DNA of 64,000 nt from Roseovarius gahaiensis (GTDB taxonomy: Bacteria; Pseudomonadota; Alphaproteobacteria; Rhodobacterales; Rhodobacteraceae), in contig NZ_JAAORB010000001.1 of assembly GCF_011601345.1 (NCBI RefSeq), positions 186,001 through 250,000 on the forward strand, given 5' to 3'. Both the position numbers and the translations under genes were made by a program. A model generated the notes under the pieces. The model worked only from the letters and a program-made list of their open reading frames with translations, ran no database searches and was not told where the DNA came from. Of the stretch, positions 27,762 through 38,157 are shown piece by piece (the stretch's first letter is position 1; the number at the start of each line of letters is the position of its first letter).

Positions 27762-28070
27762 TCAAGACTTGGCCTTTGAAGCGACGATGGGCCGGATGTG
27801 CAGATCATCCCGCCGGTATGCGAATATCAGTGTGCGGGCGTGAGACGCGCTGGCGTCGGATTGCATGGCAAGGCCAAGGGCGGTCATGCCGTCCAGACGG
27901 GTCTGCACTGTCTTGGCGCGGGTGCGTTTGAAGGTATGGGCAAGTTGCTTGGGTGTGGCTTGGCCCAGATCGGACAGGGCGTCGCGGATACCAGCAATCG
28001 GTTCGAGCATGGGTTTGGTCAAACCGAGCGGACCATGGCCATCAACGCCGCAAATGGGCGCGCAACGCAA
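27762..28070 (-). CDS. Small winged-helix-like hypothetical protein, possibly a remnant
   Basis: A 102-residue frame between tRNA-Arg and the molybdenum hydroxylase genes. Residues about 21-75 ([19 protein letters not shown], then [20 protein letters not shown]) read like a helix-turn-helix similar to the C-terminal module of some alphaproteobacterial DNA methyltransferases. The first 20 and last 25 residues are unremarkable. The ribosome site is weak for both possible ATG codons (28070 and 28010). It may be a real small regulator or the eroded end of a larger gene; I cannot tell which. Confidence 0.35.
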   Translation of the reverse strand: MRCAPICGVDGHGPLGLTKPMLEPIAGIRDALSDLGQATPKQLAHTFKRTRAKTVQTRLDGMTALGLAMQSDASASHARTLIFAYRRDDLHIRPIVASKAKS

Positions 28071-28110
28071 TCCAATTCATTCAGTATTTTCAAGTACATG
28101 TAGGGGTAAG

Positions 28111-28187
28111 TGGCGGACCGAGGAGGATTCGAACCCCCGACCCCCTGATTCGTAGTCAGGTACTCTATCCAGCTGAGCTATCGGTCC
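28111..28187 (-). tRNA. tRNA-Arg (anticodon ACG)
   Basis: A complete 77-base cloverleaf on the minus strand: acceptor GGACCGA/TCGGTCC, D arm GCTC/GAGT, anticodon stem CCTGA/TCAGG with loop CTACGAA (anticodon ACG, whose A34 is expected to be edited to inosine), T arm GGGGG-TTCGAAT-CCTCC, discriminator G and encoded CCA. It reads CGN codons, the main arginine family in this GC-rich genome. Confidence 0.97.
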
Positions 28188-28235
28188 GTGACGCCGGGAA
28201 TTAGACTTTGTCGCGGGACAATGCAAGGGGGGGAG

Positions 28236-28241
28236 TGTCAA
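28236..28241 (-). promoter_or_regulatory. Candidate -35 element for tRNA-Arg
   Basis: A perfect TTGACA on the minus strand lies about 49 bases before the tRNA 5' end, at the end of the sensor kinase gene. The -10 position at 17-base spacing reads TCCCGC, which is poor, so the promoter call is weak. Confidence 0.28.
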
Positions 28242-28252
28242 AAATCTGAAAC

Positions 28253-29641
28253 TTATTCTACACCTCCGCGGGGCAGGGTGATTGTGAAGACGGTTCCTGT
28301 CTGGTCGCTGCGTTCCAGCGTCAGTTCGCCGCCATGACCACGGACCAATTCCTGCGCGATGGTCAGACCAAGACCGGTTCCGCCCTTGGTCACGCCGCCC
28401 TGAAAGGGTTTGAACAGATGCTCGCGGGCCTTTTCCGGCAGGCCGGGGCCTGTGTCGCTGATTTGGATGATCCAATCATCGTCGGTATCGGTTGCCGAAA
28501 TGTTAATTTCGCCGGGCTGCCCGGCGCTCACGATGGCCTGTCTGGCGTTGCGCACAAGGTTTGCGATGACGCGATAAAGCTGCTCGGCATCGGCGCGGAT
28601 GGTCAGCGAAGCGGGGATATCCTCGGAAAAGCTGACCTGCCCATCCTCCACTGACAAACGCTCGCTGGCGATCACGTCGCTGATGACATCCGCCAAGTGA
28701 ACCCGGGACAGGCGCGGGCCCGGTTCTTCGGCTTTGCCATAGGCCAGCGTGGTTTCGCACAGATGCACCGCGCGGGTGATCGAATTGACCAGTTTGGGCG
28801 CCATACGCTTGACGGCTGGATCCTCGCTCAATTCGATACGGTCGGTGAACAGTTGTGCCGAGGTCAGGATGTTGCGCAAATCATGGCTGACCTTGGCGAC
28901 CGCGCCGCCCAGTTGGGCCAGCCTTTCCTTTTGCTTTAGGGCGCGGGTCAATTGGGTTTGCATCAATTGCAGGGTTTCCTCGGCTTCGCGCAGCTCGGTC
29001 ACGCCGGCGGATGGGGTGATCACCCGGCGCGCATCCTCGGGGGCGGCGGCGTAGGATTGCATGTGGCCCACAACCCGTTTGATCGGTTTCACAAGAAACC
29101 GCTGCACCGCCAAAAACAGCAGCAACGCCGTCACGGCCGAGATGACAGCCGATAGCAGCAGAATGCGCAATCCGTAATCAATCATCGCTGCGCGTAGATC
29201 GGATGTGTCCAACGTCACCTCGATCAACAATCCCGCCATGCGCGACGGCTCTCCCATCACGCGGATCACCTGCGGCTCGGGGGTGGCCAACCGGGCCATG
29301 GCGTCTCGGATCAACTCAAACGCCGTGGCATTGCGCATATCAAATGTAGTGGTGACCGGCTCGGGGATCGGCGAGGACAACACCAGTTGCCGCGATTCAT
29401 TCCGGCGCAAGACCACGTTGAACACGCCAGCGTTCTGCAACAGCTCTTTTTGCAGGTCATCGCTGATCTCATCGCTGGCCAGCAAAGCAAGGGAGGCAAT
29501 CTGCGAGCGATCCAGCCGCGCGTTCAGGAAATCTTCGCGAAAGCGTGCAATGGAAGGGACAAAAATCAGGATTTCCGCCAGCATCACGAACACGACGGTC
29601 AGGATCAAAAAACGCCCGGAAAGAGAATTCAGCACCCGCAT
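28253..29641 (-). CDS. Membrane sensor histidine kinase (orphan)
   Basis: A 462-residue sensor kinase with one helix at about 11-30, a periplasmic domain of about 125 residues, a second helix at 158-180 followed by a HAMP-like linker, a HisKA domain with phospho-acceptor H253 (VSHDLRN), and an ATPase domain with DTGPGLP and GGTGLGL. The spacing suggests a full-length, active kinase. No response regulator gene is adjacent. It is the third gene of an apparent TVP38-reductase-kinase operon, 15 bases after the reductase. The periplasmic domain has no motif I can name, so the stimulus is unknown. Confidence 0.9.
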   Translation of the reverse strand: MRVLNSLSGRFLILTVVFVMLAEILIFVPSIARFREDFLNARLDRSQIASLALLASDEISDDLQKELLQNAGVFNVVLRRNESRQLVLSSPIPEPVTTTFDMRNATAFELIRDAMARLATPEPQVIRVMGEPSRMAGLLIEVTLDTSDLRAAMIDYGLRILLLSAVISAVTALLLFLAVQRFLVKPIKRVVGHMQSYAAAPEDARRVITPSAGVTELREAEETLQLMQTQLTRALKQKERLAQLGGAVAKVSHDLRNILTSAQLFTDRIELSEDPAVKRMAPKLVNSITRAVHLCETTLAYGKAEEPGPRLSRVHLADVISDVIASERLSVEDGQVSFSEDIPASLTIRADAEQLYRVIANLVRNARQAIVSAGQPGEINISATDTDDDWIIQISDTGPGLPEKAREHLFKPFQGGVTKGGTGLGLTIAQELVRGHGGELTLERSDQTGTVFTITLPRGGVE

Positions 29642-29656
29642 GTTGTCTTGTGCCCT

Positions 29657-31078
29657 TCAGGGAAGCCAGCGCTGCACCAGCCCCACGATTGTTTTCACCT
29701 TAGGGTTATCAAACAGCCGCGGTGAGAAATAGGCCCCCGCCGCCCGCTTGTTGATTTCACCGATCGTGGGGTAGGGCGCAACCATGTTTGCAACATGTTT
29801 CATTTTCAGGCCATTGGCCAGCACGAGCGCCCAAAGGTTGATCAATTCGCCGGCCTGTGCGCCTGCAATCGACACGCCAACGGGGCGGCCGCGCACCACC
29901 ATCACCTTGATCAGACCGGCAGTGTGGCGTTCGGCAATGGCCCTGTCGTTTTGTGCAAAGGGAAAGCGGACGACCTCAAGCGTGTCGCCATGCGCGTCGC
30001 GCGCCTGCGCTTCGGTCAGGCCGACCTGTGCCAGTTCCGGGGCCGTGTACGTGGCCCAAGGAATATGCGCAGTGCTGGCTTTGGCAGGCAGGCCGAACAG
30101 GGCCGAACGGATTATGATCCCCGCATGATAGCCCGCAACATGGGTGAATTGCAGACCACCGGCCACGTCGCCAATGGCGTAAACGCGGCGATTTGTGGTT
30201 TTCAGGGCCGCATCCACCTTGATCCCGCTGCGGGTGGTTTCAATACCCGCTGCCTTTAGGTTCAGGCGGTCGATATTCGGCTTGCGGCCCACGGCCATCA
30301 ACAGGTGACTGCCTTTGAAGACGCGGCCATCCTTGGTTTCCACCTCGATCGCGCCGTGGCTGCCCCGAATTTCGCTGGCCGAGGCGTTTTCGACGATGTC
30401 GATGCCTTCGCCGCGCAGCGCGTCCAGAACCACTTTGGCGGTTTCCGGGTCATCTTTGCCGAGCGCTTTCATGCCTTCGATCACCGTGACCTTGCAGTCA
30501 AGCCTGCGATGCGCCTGCGCCATTTCCATGCCGACCGGGCCGCCGCCGATCACCAGCAGGTGGTCCGGCTTGTCGCGCAGGTCAAACAGCGTTTCGTTGG
30601 TGTCATAGGGCACGGTTTTCAGCCCCGGAATGGGCGGCACCAAGGGGGATGAGCCGGTGGCGATGATGATGCGCCGCGCGCGGATCACGTGATCGCCGGC
30701 CTGCACCTCGGTGTCCGAGATGAACTGCCCATAGTCGCGGATGACCCGCACGCCAAGGCCTTCAAACCGGTCTTGGCTGTCATGCGGTTCGATCTGGGCG
30801 ATCACGTCGCGGACATGATCCTTGGCTTTCGCATAATCGACCTGCGGCACCACATCGGCCACGCCGTATGGGCTGGCATTGGCTTGCGCATGGGCGGCTT
30901 TGCCGCTGGCGATCAGGGCTTTTGACGGGACGCAGCCATAGTTCAGGCAATCGCCGCCCATCTTGCCGCCTTCCAGCAGGGTCACATCCGCCCCCATCTG
31001 CGCGGCCCCCGCGGCCACAGACAATCCGCCAGAGCCTGCGCCGATCACCAGCAGGTCTGTTTTGATCTTGTTGGTCAT
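29657..31078 (-). CDS. Mercuric-reductase-like pyridine nucleotide-disulfide oxidoreductase
   Basis: A 473-residue flavoprotein of the dihydrolipoamide dehydrogenase/mercuric reductase group. The FAD-binding GAGSGGL is at about 13-19, and the redox-active pair C44/C49 in GGDCLNYGCVPSK. The NAD(P)-binding motif GGGPVGMEMAQAH lies near 180. The C-terminal active-site region reads APYPTIGE: the histidine of lipoamide dehydrogenases is replaced by tyrosine, as in mercuric-reductase-like members. There is no N-terminal HMA domain and no C-terminal cysteine pair, so Hg(II) reduction is unlikely. The TVP38 gene ends 3 bases upstream, and this pairing is common. Confidence 0.87.
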   Translation of the reverse strand: MTNKIKTDLLVIGAGSGGLSVAAGAAQMGADVTLLEGGKMGGDCLNYGCVPSKALIASGKAAHAQANASPYGVADVVPQVDYAKAKDHVRDVIAQIEPHDSQDRFEGLGVRVIRDYGQFISDTEVQAGDHVIRARRIIIATGSSPLVPPIPGLKTVPYDTNETLFDLRDKPDHLLVIGGGPVGMEMAQAHRRLDCKVTVIEGMKALGKDDPETAKVVLDALRGEGIDIVENASASEIRGSHGAIEVETKDGRVFKGSHLLMAVGRKPNIDRLNLKAAGIETTRSGIKVDAALKTTNRRVYAIGDVAGGLQFTHVAGYHAGIIIRSALFGLPAKASTAHIPWATYTAPELAQVGLTEAQARDAHGDTLEVVRFPFAQNDRAIAERHTAGLIKVMVVRGRPVGVSIAGAQAGELINLWALVLANGLKMKHVANMVAPYPTIGEINKRAAGAYFSPRLFDNPKVKTIVGLVQRWLP

Positions 31079-31081
31079 GGC

Positions 31082-31813
31082 TCAGAGTTCCTTTTTGCCG
31101 CGCACGGCCTTGATGAAGATCGGCATGGCGGCCAGAACGCACAGGCCAAGGATGGGGCCGATAATCTGAGGCTCCCACAAAAGCGACAGATCGGGGCGTT
31201 CGCCGCGGTCAAACACCTCGCCGACGCCGACACCGATCCAGGTAAAGACGATGGCACCGGGGATGATACCAAACAGGGTCGTCATGGCGAAATTCGTGAA
31301 GCGGACACCGACCAGCGCCGGCACCAGATTGGCCACAAAGAACGGCACGGCAGGCACAAGGCGCATCAGGAAAAGCACACTGACTTCATTTTCATGCAGG
31401 CCGGCCTTGAGTTTCTTCATGGTCCCGTCAGAGGCGTCAATCTTGGCGGCAAGGGTTTTGCCCAACCCCCACCGGGCCGCCAGAAAAATCGCGCAGGCCC
31501 CAAGGGTGGCGGCGATCACGTTGAACACCGTTCCCAGTGTCAGGCCGAATAAAAAACCCCCGGTCACCGAGGCGACGGATGCCCCCGGCAGGGAAAAGGC
31601 CACAATCACCACGTAGATCGTGATAAACAAAGCGACCATTCCCAGAAAATTCGCATCGCGAAAGGCCAGCAGCGCATCGCGGTTCGACTGAAGCGTATCG
31701 AAGGTAAAATAATCGCTCAGCGTGAACGACCCGACGATCGCCACCACAACGATCGCGGCCAGTGGCGCGTGGCGCCAAAGCGTTGGTTTCTTGGAATGTG
31801 GCATATCTGTCAT
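31082..31813 (-). CDS. TVP38/TMEM64 family membrane protein (VTT domain)
   Basis: A 243-residue inner-membrane protein of the DedA-like VTT superfamily, related to lipid scramblase-type proteins. The core motif ASVTGGFLFGLTLGTVFNVIAATLG (quoted as landmark VTGGFLFGLTLGTV near residue 90) and FLMRLVPAVPFFVANLVPAL near 155-175 define the family. At least five hydrophobic helices are present. Start choices are ATG 31813, 31804 or 31855; 31813 has AAGG about 12 bases upstream and is only slightly favoured. It leads an operon with the disulfide reductase and sensor kinase. Confidence 0.85.
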   Translation of the reverse strand: MTDMPHSKKPTLWRHAPLAAIVVVAIVGSFTLSDYFTFDTLQSNRDALLAFRDANFLGMVALFITIYVVIVAFSLPGASVASVTGGFLFGLTLGTVFNVIAATLGACAIFLAARWGLGKTLAAKIDASDGTMKKLKAGLHENEVSVLFLMRLVPAVPFFVANLVPALVGVRFTNFAMTTLFGIIPGAIVFTWIGVGVGEVFDRGERPDLSLLWEPQIIGPILGLCVLAAMPIFIKAVRGKKEL

Positions 31814-31943
31814 CTCGCGCCGCCTTGGGCTGATTGTTACAATTGCCGCTAACATGCGCGGATAAGCGGCCCCTGACCAGAGGCCTCACGCGGGGGTGAT
31901 ACAGAGTGATGGTTTCGGTCCAAGAGCGACAGCTTTGCACCCG

Positions 31944-31988
31944 TTTGCAACATGGGGATGCGCCACGTGGGCTGGAAATTGTTGCAAA
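31944..31988. repeat. Inverted repeat TTTGCAACA / TGTTGCAAA upstream of rpmH
   Basis: TTTGCAACA (31944-31952) and its exact complement TGTTGCAAA (31980-31988) flank 27 bases, just upstream of the rpmH -35 element. It may be a regulator site or a structural element; no known consensus is matched. The rest of the 292-base gap holds only the rpmH promoter. Confidence 0.4.
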
Positions 31989-32003
31989 ACATCCCGGCTG
32001 GGT

Positions 32004-32032
32004 TTGACTTGGGCAAAAGGGGCCTCTATAGA
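32004..32032 (+). promoter_or_regulatory. Strong promoter for rpmH
   Basis: TTGACT (32004-32009) and TATAGA (32027-32032) are separated by exactly 17 bases, a near-consensus sigma-70 promoter. The likely start site lies about 65 bases before the rpmH ATG, leaving a leader of that size. Confidence 0.7.
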
Positions 32033-32105
32033 GCGGGCTTCGAACAGATACCGGGCTGGCCGCGATTCCATGCGGTGCCGCCCCGCAAAGACCGGAGACG
32101 GAGCG

Positions 32106-32240
32106 ATGAAACGCACCTACCAACCCTCGAACCTCGTTCGCAAGCGCCGCCACGGCTTTCGCGCACGTATGGCCACCAAAGCTGGCCGCAAAATCCTGAA
32201 TGCGCGCCGTGCACGTGGCCGCAAGGATCTGAGCGCGTAA
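32106..32240 (+). CDS. rpmH: 50S ribosomal protein L34
   Basis: A 44-residue ribosomal protein of the large subunit, with the canonical start [18 protein letters not shown] and the basic end [10 protein letters not shown]. The ATG follows GGAGACGGAGCG. It is the first gene of the rpmH-rnpA-yidD cluster, with rnpA 23 bases after its stop and a near-consensus promoter upstream. In many bacteria this gene lies close to the replication origin; no dnaA or parAB gene is seen here, so that cannot be inferred. Confidence 0.97.
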   Translation: MKRTYQPSNLVRKRRHGFRARMATKAGRKILNARRARGRKDLSA

Positions 32241-32263
32241 GCCACGATCTCAGGACAACGGCT

Positions 32264-32661
32264 ATGACACCGCCGGAGGCTCCCGATCACACACCGGGGA
32301 TACAGCCACCGGCGGTTTCCGTATGCATTAAGACACTGACAAAGCGCCCCGACTTTTTGCGGGCGGCGCAAGCTCGTCGGCAGGGCACCGCCTCTATGAT
32401 GGTGCAAGCCCGCGACCGGCGCGATGAAGATCCGACGATCCGGGTCGGGTTCACCTGTTCAAAAAAGGTCGGCAACGCCGTGGCCCGAAACCGGGCCAAG
32501 CGACGGCTGCGCGAAGCCGCGCGCGCGGTCTTGCCCGAGGCAGGGCGAAAAGGCTTTGACTACGTCCTGATCGGGCGGGCCGAGGCCACCGCATCACGGC
32601 CCTTCGAGGCTCTGAAAAATGATCTGCGTTATGCGCTGAGCCGCTTGCACCAGATCAAGAC

Positions 32662-32665
<4 letters not shown>
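32264..32665 (+). CDS. rnpA: Ribonuclease P protein component
   Basis: A 133-residue protein that, with the RNase P RNA, matures tRNA 5' ends. The RNR-type signature [20 protein letters not shown] and the following [12 protein letters not shown] are diagnostic. The N-terminal 25 residues ([20 protein letters not shown]) are a proline-rich extension beyond the usual core, as in other alphaproteobacteria. The ATG follows AGGACAACGGCT. Its stop overlaps the yidD start as ATGA. The RNA subunit gene was not found in this window. Confidence 0.95.
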
Positions 32666-34519
<1,854 letters not shown>

Positions 34520-34564
34520 GTTGCGCAATTTCAGTCTATTGCAGTGCGAAGCTGAGGTTATGGC

Positions 34565-35728
34565 ATGACCCCCGCGGCGCGGGTGCAGGCCGCAATCGAA
34601 CTGCTGGACGACATCGCCACCGGCACCCCGGCTGAACGCGCCCTGACCAGTTGGGCGCGCCGTTCGCGGTTTGCCGGGTCCAAGGACCGGGCGGCGGTGC
34701 GCGATCATGTGTTTCAGGCGCTGCGCTGTTGGCGGTCGTATGCCTGCTTGGGCGGTGCGGCGACCGGCCGTGGCCTGATGCTGGGAGCGCTGCGCGACCA
34801 AGGGCTGAACCCGGCCGAGATTTTCACCGGGCAAGGCCATGCGCCAAACCCTCTGAATTTAGATGAAGTCAAGGCCGGAGCCGCGCCGGTTGCCGATGCC
34901 GACAGGCTTGACCTGCCTGATTGGCAACTGCCGTTGTTCCACGCGGCTTTGGGCCCCGAGGCTGAAGGGACTGCCTTGGCGCTGCGCACTCGCGCCCCCG
35001 TGGTTCTGCGCGTCAACGCGCGCCTGAGCACCGTGCCGCAAGCGATTGAAGAATTAGACAAAAGCGGTGTTCAAGTTGAACCGGTCGAGGGGGGGGGCCA
35101 CGGGCTGATCGTCATCGAAGGTGCGCGGCGCGTCATGCAAACTCAGCCGTATCAAACAGGTCTGGTCGAAGTGCAAGACGGGTCAAGCCAAGCCGCGATG
35201 GAGGCGCTTGACCTGCCTCCCGGTGCCAAGGTTCTGGACTATTGTGCAGGTGGCGGCGGCAAGATCTTGGCCCTTGCGGCGCGTGCGGAGGGGCATTGGT
35301 TTGCCCATGATGCCGAGCCCGCGCGGATGGCGGATCTGACGCCGCGCGCACAGCGGGCCGGTGTGCAGATCGCGCAGCTATCTGGCGACCAGTTGGCGGC
35401 GCATGGTCCCTTTGATCTGGTGCTGTGCGACGCGCCGTGCTCCGGCAGTGGCACATGGCGGCGTGCGCCTGACGCCAAGTGGCGGCTGACCCCCGAACGC
35501 CTTGACGAACTATGCGCGATTCAGGCCGAAATTCTTGATCGCGCCCAAGCCCTGGTTGCCCCCGGTGGGCGGCTGGCCTATGCCACCTGCTCGCTGTTTC
35601 GGCCCGAGAACGAGGCGCAGAGCGACGGCTTTGTCGCGCGACATCACGACTGGCACGAGACAGACCGCCGCCGATGGTCCGTCAGTGCGGTGGGAGATGG
35701 GTTCTATTTATCTACCTTTTCGCGTTAA
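34565..35728 (+). CDS. RsmB/NOP-family rRNA cytosine-5 methyltransferase
   Basis: A 387-residue SAM-dependent RNA methyltransferase. The SAM-binding motif is VLDYCAGGGGK near 222-232. Both catalytic cysteines of the family are seen: DAPCSGSGTWRR near 289 and ATCSLFRPEN near 338. The N-terminal part is helical, as in RsmB, which makes m5C967 of 16S rRNA. The position specificity cannot be read here. It follows guaB, an order shared by relatives, and has no clear terminator before the cckA region. Confidence 0.88.
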   Translation: MTPAARVQAAIELLDDIATGTPAERALTSWARRSRFAGSKDRAAVRDHVFQALRCWRSYACLGGAATGRGLMLGALRDQGLNPAEIFTGQGHAPNPLNLDEVKAGAAPVADADRLDLPDWQLPLFHAALGPEAEGTALALRTRAPVVLRVNARLSTVPQAIEELDKSGVQVEPVEGGGHGLIVIEGARRVMQTQPYQTGLVEVQDGSSQAAMEALDLPPGAKVLDYCAGGGGKILALAARAEGHWFAHDAEPARMADLTPRAQRAGVQIAQLSGDQLAAHGPFDLVLCDAPCSGSGTWRRAPDAKWRLTPERLDELCAIQAEILDRAQALVAPGGRLAYATCSLFRPENEAQSDGFVARHHDWHETDRRRWSVSAVGDGFYLSTFSR

Positions 35729-35770
35729 TTAGATTCTGCATGCAACCTTGACGTGTTGATCTGGCTGTCA

Positions 35771-35785
35771 TTAAGTCTCGCTTAA
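35771..35785. promoter_or_regulatory. CtrA-type binding site TTAA-N7-TTAA upstream of cckA
   Basis: TTAA (35771-35774), seven bases, TTAA (35782-35785) is a full CtrA half-site pair, and the site is also a perfect TTAAG-N5-CTTAA palindrome. It lies 54 bases before the preferred cckA ATG. A TTGACG at 35748-35753 is 17 bases upstream of the first half-site, so the site may overlap the -10 region of the promoter. Confidence 0.6.
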
Positions 35786-35838
35786 GGTTTTTCGGACAGT
35801 CTTGCCGAGAACCGATGGCGAGGCAGGAGACGGGCCGG

Positions 35839-38139
35839 ATGGCAGACATGATGCAATCCATGCCGATGCGGCGCGGTGTTGTCACCCTGCGGCCGCATGC
35901 GGGCCTGATCGCGCTGGCGGCCTTGATTTTCGGCGGGTTAGGCTGGGCCGTGACGCTGCACTTGGCACAGGTCATCTTGGTGTTGGTTGCGGGCACCTTG
36001 TTGGCCACGTCCTTGTGGCTTGTAGTGGCGGCCAGATCGAACGCGGCGGCGCAAGGGCAGGGCTGGTATGCACAGATGCTACAGGCCGACGCGATCCCAT
36101 CCGTTGTCGCCAAGGCTGATGGATCGATCCTCTATCAAAACCCTGCAACCCACGCCGTTTTGGCCGATTACGGCATGTCCGACACCTGTGAAACGCTGGC
36201 CGGATGTTTGCGGGCGGATCTGGCCAACCCGGGCCCGATCCTCTTTCGCCTGCAAAGCCGCGCCGAAAGCACGGGCGCGGCGCATGAAGATTTGGTGACG
36301 GGCCGGGGGCATTTGCGCCTGTCCGTTCATCATATCGGGGATGGCACCTATCTGTGGCGTATCGAAAGCGCGTCTGATCGTGTGCTTGCCGGGGCCGATA
36401 CGGTGTCGCTTCCAATGCTGACGGTTGGCCGCAAGGATACCGTTCTTTCGATGAATGCGGCGGCGCGGCACCTTGTCGGTGAGCGGGTGCGGTCATTGGA
36501 TCGCCTGTGCCCGCAACTGCCGCTGCGTCCGGGGCAGGCCAACCCGATTTTGACCAAGGACGGCATAGTGTCTTGCCTTGTTGTCGCGTTGGAGGGGATG
36601 GCCGCGCGACGTGAAGTGTTCCTGTTGCCCGATTTTGGCGCGGATGCATCACAAATCGACGGCTGGGCTTTTTTCGATGAATTGCCCGTGCCGTTGTTGA
36701 AGCTGGGGCGCCTTGGCGTCGTGGAACTCTCGAACCGTCCGGCGCGGGATCTGTTGGGTGTGACCGAGTGTGTGGGTCACCCCTTGGGCGACATGTTGGA
36801 AGGGTTGGGGCGGTCGATCAGTGACTGGTTGGACGACGCGGCGGCCGGGCGTGGCGACGTGCATTCCGAATTCATGCGGGTGCGGCGCGACGACAAAGAA
36901 GTGTTCGCGCAGGTCACGTTGAGCCGTGTGGTCGAGGATGGTGAACCTGTTCTGATTGCCGTTCTCAACGACGCAACAAAGCTGAAATCGCTAGAGGCCC
37001 AGTTTGTTCAAAGCCAAAAAATGCAGGCGATCGGCCAATTGGCCGGGGGAGTTGCGCATGATTTCAATAATCTGCTGACGGCGATCTCGGGGCATTGCGA
37101 TCTTTTGTTGCTGCGTCACGATCAGGGCGATCCGGATTACGCCGACCTGATGCAGATCAGCCAGAATGCAAACCGCGCTGCCGCGCTTGTGAGCCAATTG
37201 CTGGCTTATTCCCGCAAACAGACCTTGCTGCCGCAGGTCATGGACATGCGGGATATGCTGGCCGATCTGACCCATCTTTTGAACCGGCTGGTCGGCGAAA
37301 AGGTGACGCTGACGCTTAGTCACGATCCGATGCTGGACACGATCCGCGCCGATAAGCGGCAGTTGGAACAGGTGCTGATGAACCTGGTGGTCAATGCCCG
37401 TGATGCCATGCCGGAGGGGGGCGAGATTCGCATTGTCACCGAGAACCTGACACTTGACGAACCGATGCGCCGCGACCGGGCTGTGGTCGCGCCGGGGCGC
37501 TACGTGTCGGTCAAGGTCATTGATGCCGGTGTCGGTATTGCGGCTGACAAGCTTCAAAAGGTATTCGAGCCGTTCTTCACGACCAAACGCACCGGCGAGG
37601 GCACCGGGCTGGGCCTGTCCACCGCCTATGGCATCATCAAGCAAACCGGGGGCTTTATCTTTGCCGAAAGCCAGCCAAACACAGGCACGACATTTCAACT
37701 TCTTTTGCCGGTGCATGAGACCCCTCGGGATACTGCCCCCGCCCCCAAGGAAAGAGAACTTGGATCAGGCCGGGCTGATGGTGTTGTTTTGCTGGTCGAG
37801 GATGAGGCGCCAGTGCGCGCCTTCGCCAGCCGGGCCTTGCAGTTGCGCGGTTTCACCGTGCTGGAGGCCGAGGCCGCAGAAGAGGCGCTAGAGTTGCTGG
37901 ATGATCCTGATTTGAAGGTGGATGTCTTCGTAAGCGACGTGGTGATGCCCGGTATAGATGGCCCAAGCTGGGTGCAGGAGGCATTGAAAAATCGGCCCGA
38001 CGTGCATGTGGTGTTTGTCTCAGGCTACGCGCAAGAAACCTTTGGGGATGTGCAAAAAGCAATTCCGAACTCGGTTTTCCTGCCCAAGCCGTTTTCATTG
38101 ACGGAACTCACGGAAACCGTGCAGCGACAGATGTCGTGA
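35839..38139 (+). CDS. cckA: Hybrid sensor kinase CckA
   Basis: A 766-residue hybrid histidine kinase of the CckA type, which feeds phosphate through ChpT to the CtrA regulator that controls motility, cell cycle and gene-transfer-agent functions in alphaproteobacteria. Two helices lie at about 23-66, PAS-like domains at about 75-375, the phospho-acceptor histidine near 407 ([15 protein letters not shown]), an ATPase domain with GVGI and [12 protein letters not shown], and a receiver domain with acceptor aspartate near 700 ([12 protein letters not shown]). ATG 35839 is preferred because AGGAGA is 8 bases upstream; ATG 35815 is an alternative. A CtrA-type site precedes it. Confidence 0.92.
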   Translation: MADMMQSMPMRRGVVTLRPHAGLIALAALIFGGLGWAVTLHLAQVILVLVAGTLLATSLWLVVAARSNAAAQGQGWYAQMLQADAIPSVVAKADGSILYQNPATHAVLADYGMSDTCETLAGCLRADLANPGPILFRLQSRAESTGAAHEDLVTGRGHLRLSVHHIGDGTYLWRIESASDRVLAGADTVSLPMLTVGRKDTVLSMNAAARHLVGERVRSLDRLCPQLPLRPGQANPILTKDGIVSCLVVALEGMAARREVFLLPDFGADASQIDGWAFFDELPVPLLKLGRLGVVELSNRPARDLLGVTECVGHPLGDMLEGLGRSISDWLDDAAAGRGDVHSEFMRVRRDDKEVFAQVTLSRVVEDGEPVLIAVLNDATKLKSLEAQFVQSQKMQAIGQLAGGVAHDFNNLLTAISGHCDLLLLRHDQGDPDYADLMQISQNANRAAALVSQLLAYSRKQTLLPQVMDMRDMLADLTHLLNRLVGEKVTLTLSHDPMLDTIRADKRQLEQVLMNLVVNARDAMPEGGEIRIVTENLTLDEPMRRDRAVVAPGRYVSVKVIDAGVGIAADKLQKVFEPFFTTKRTGEGTGLGLSTAYGIIKQTGGFIFAESQPNTGTTFQLLLPVHETPRDTAPAPKERELGSGRADGVVLLVEDEAPVRAFASRALQLRGFTVLEAEAAEEALELLDDPDLKVDVFVSDVVMPGIDGPSWVQEALKNRPDVHVVFVSGYAQETFGDVQKAIPNSVFLPKPFSLTELTETVQRQMS

Positions 38140-38157
38140 CAGGGCGCTGGCCTGTGT

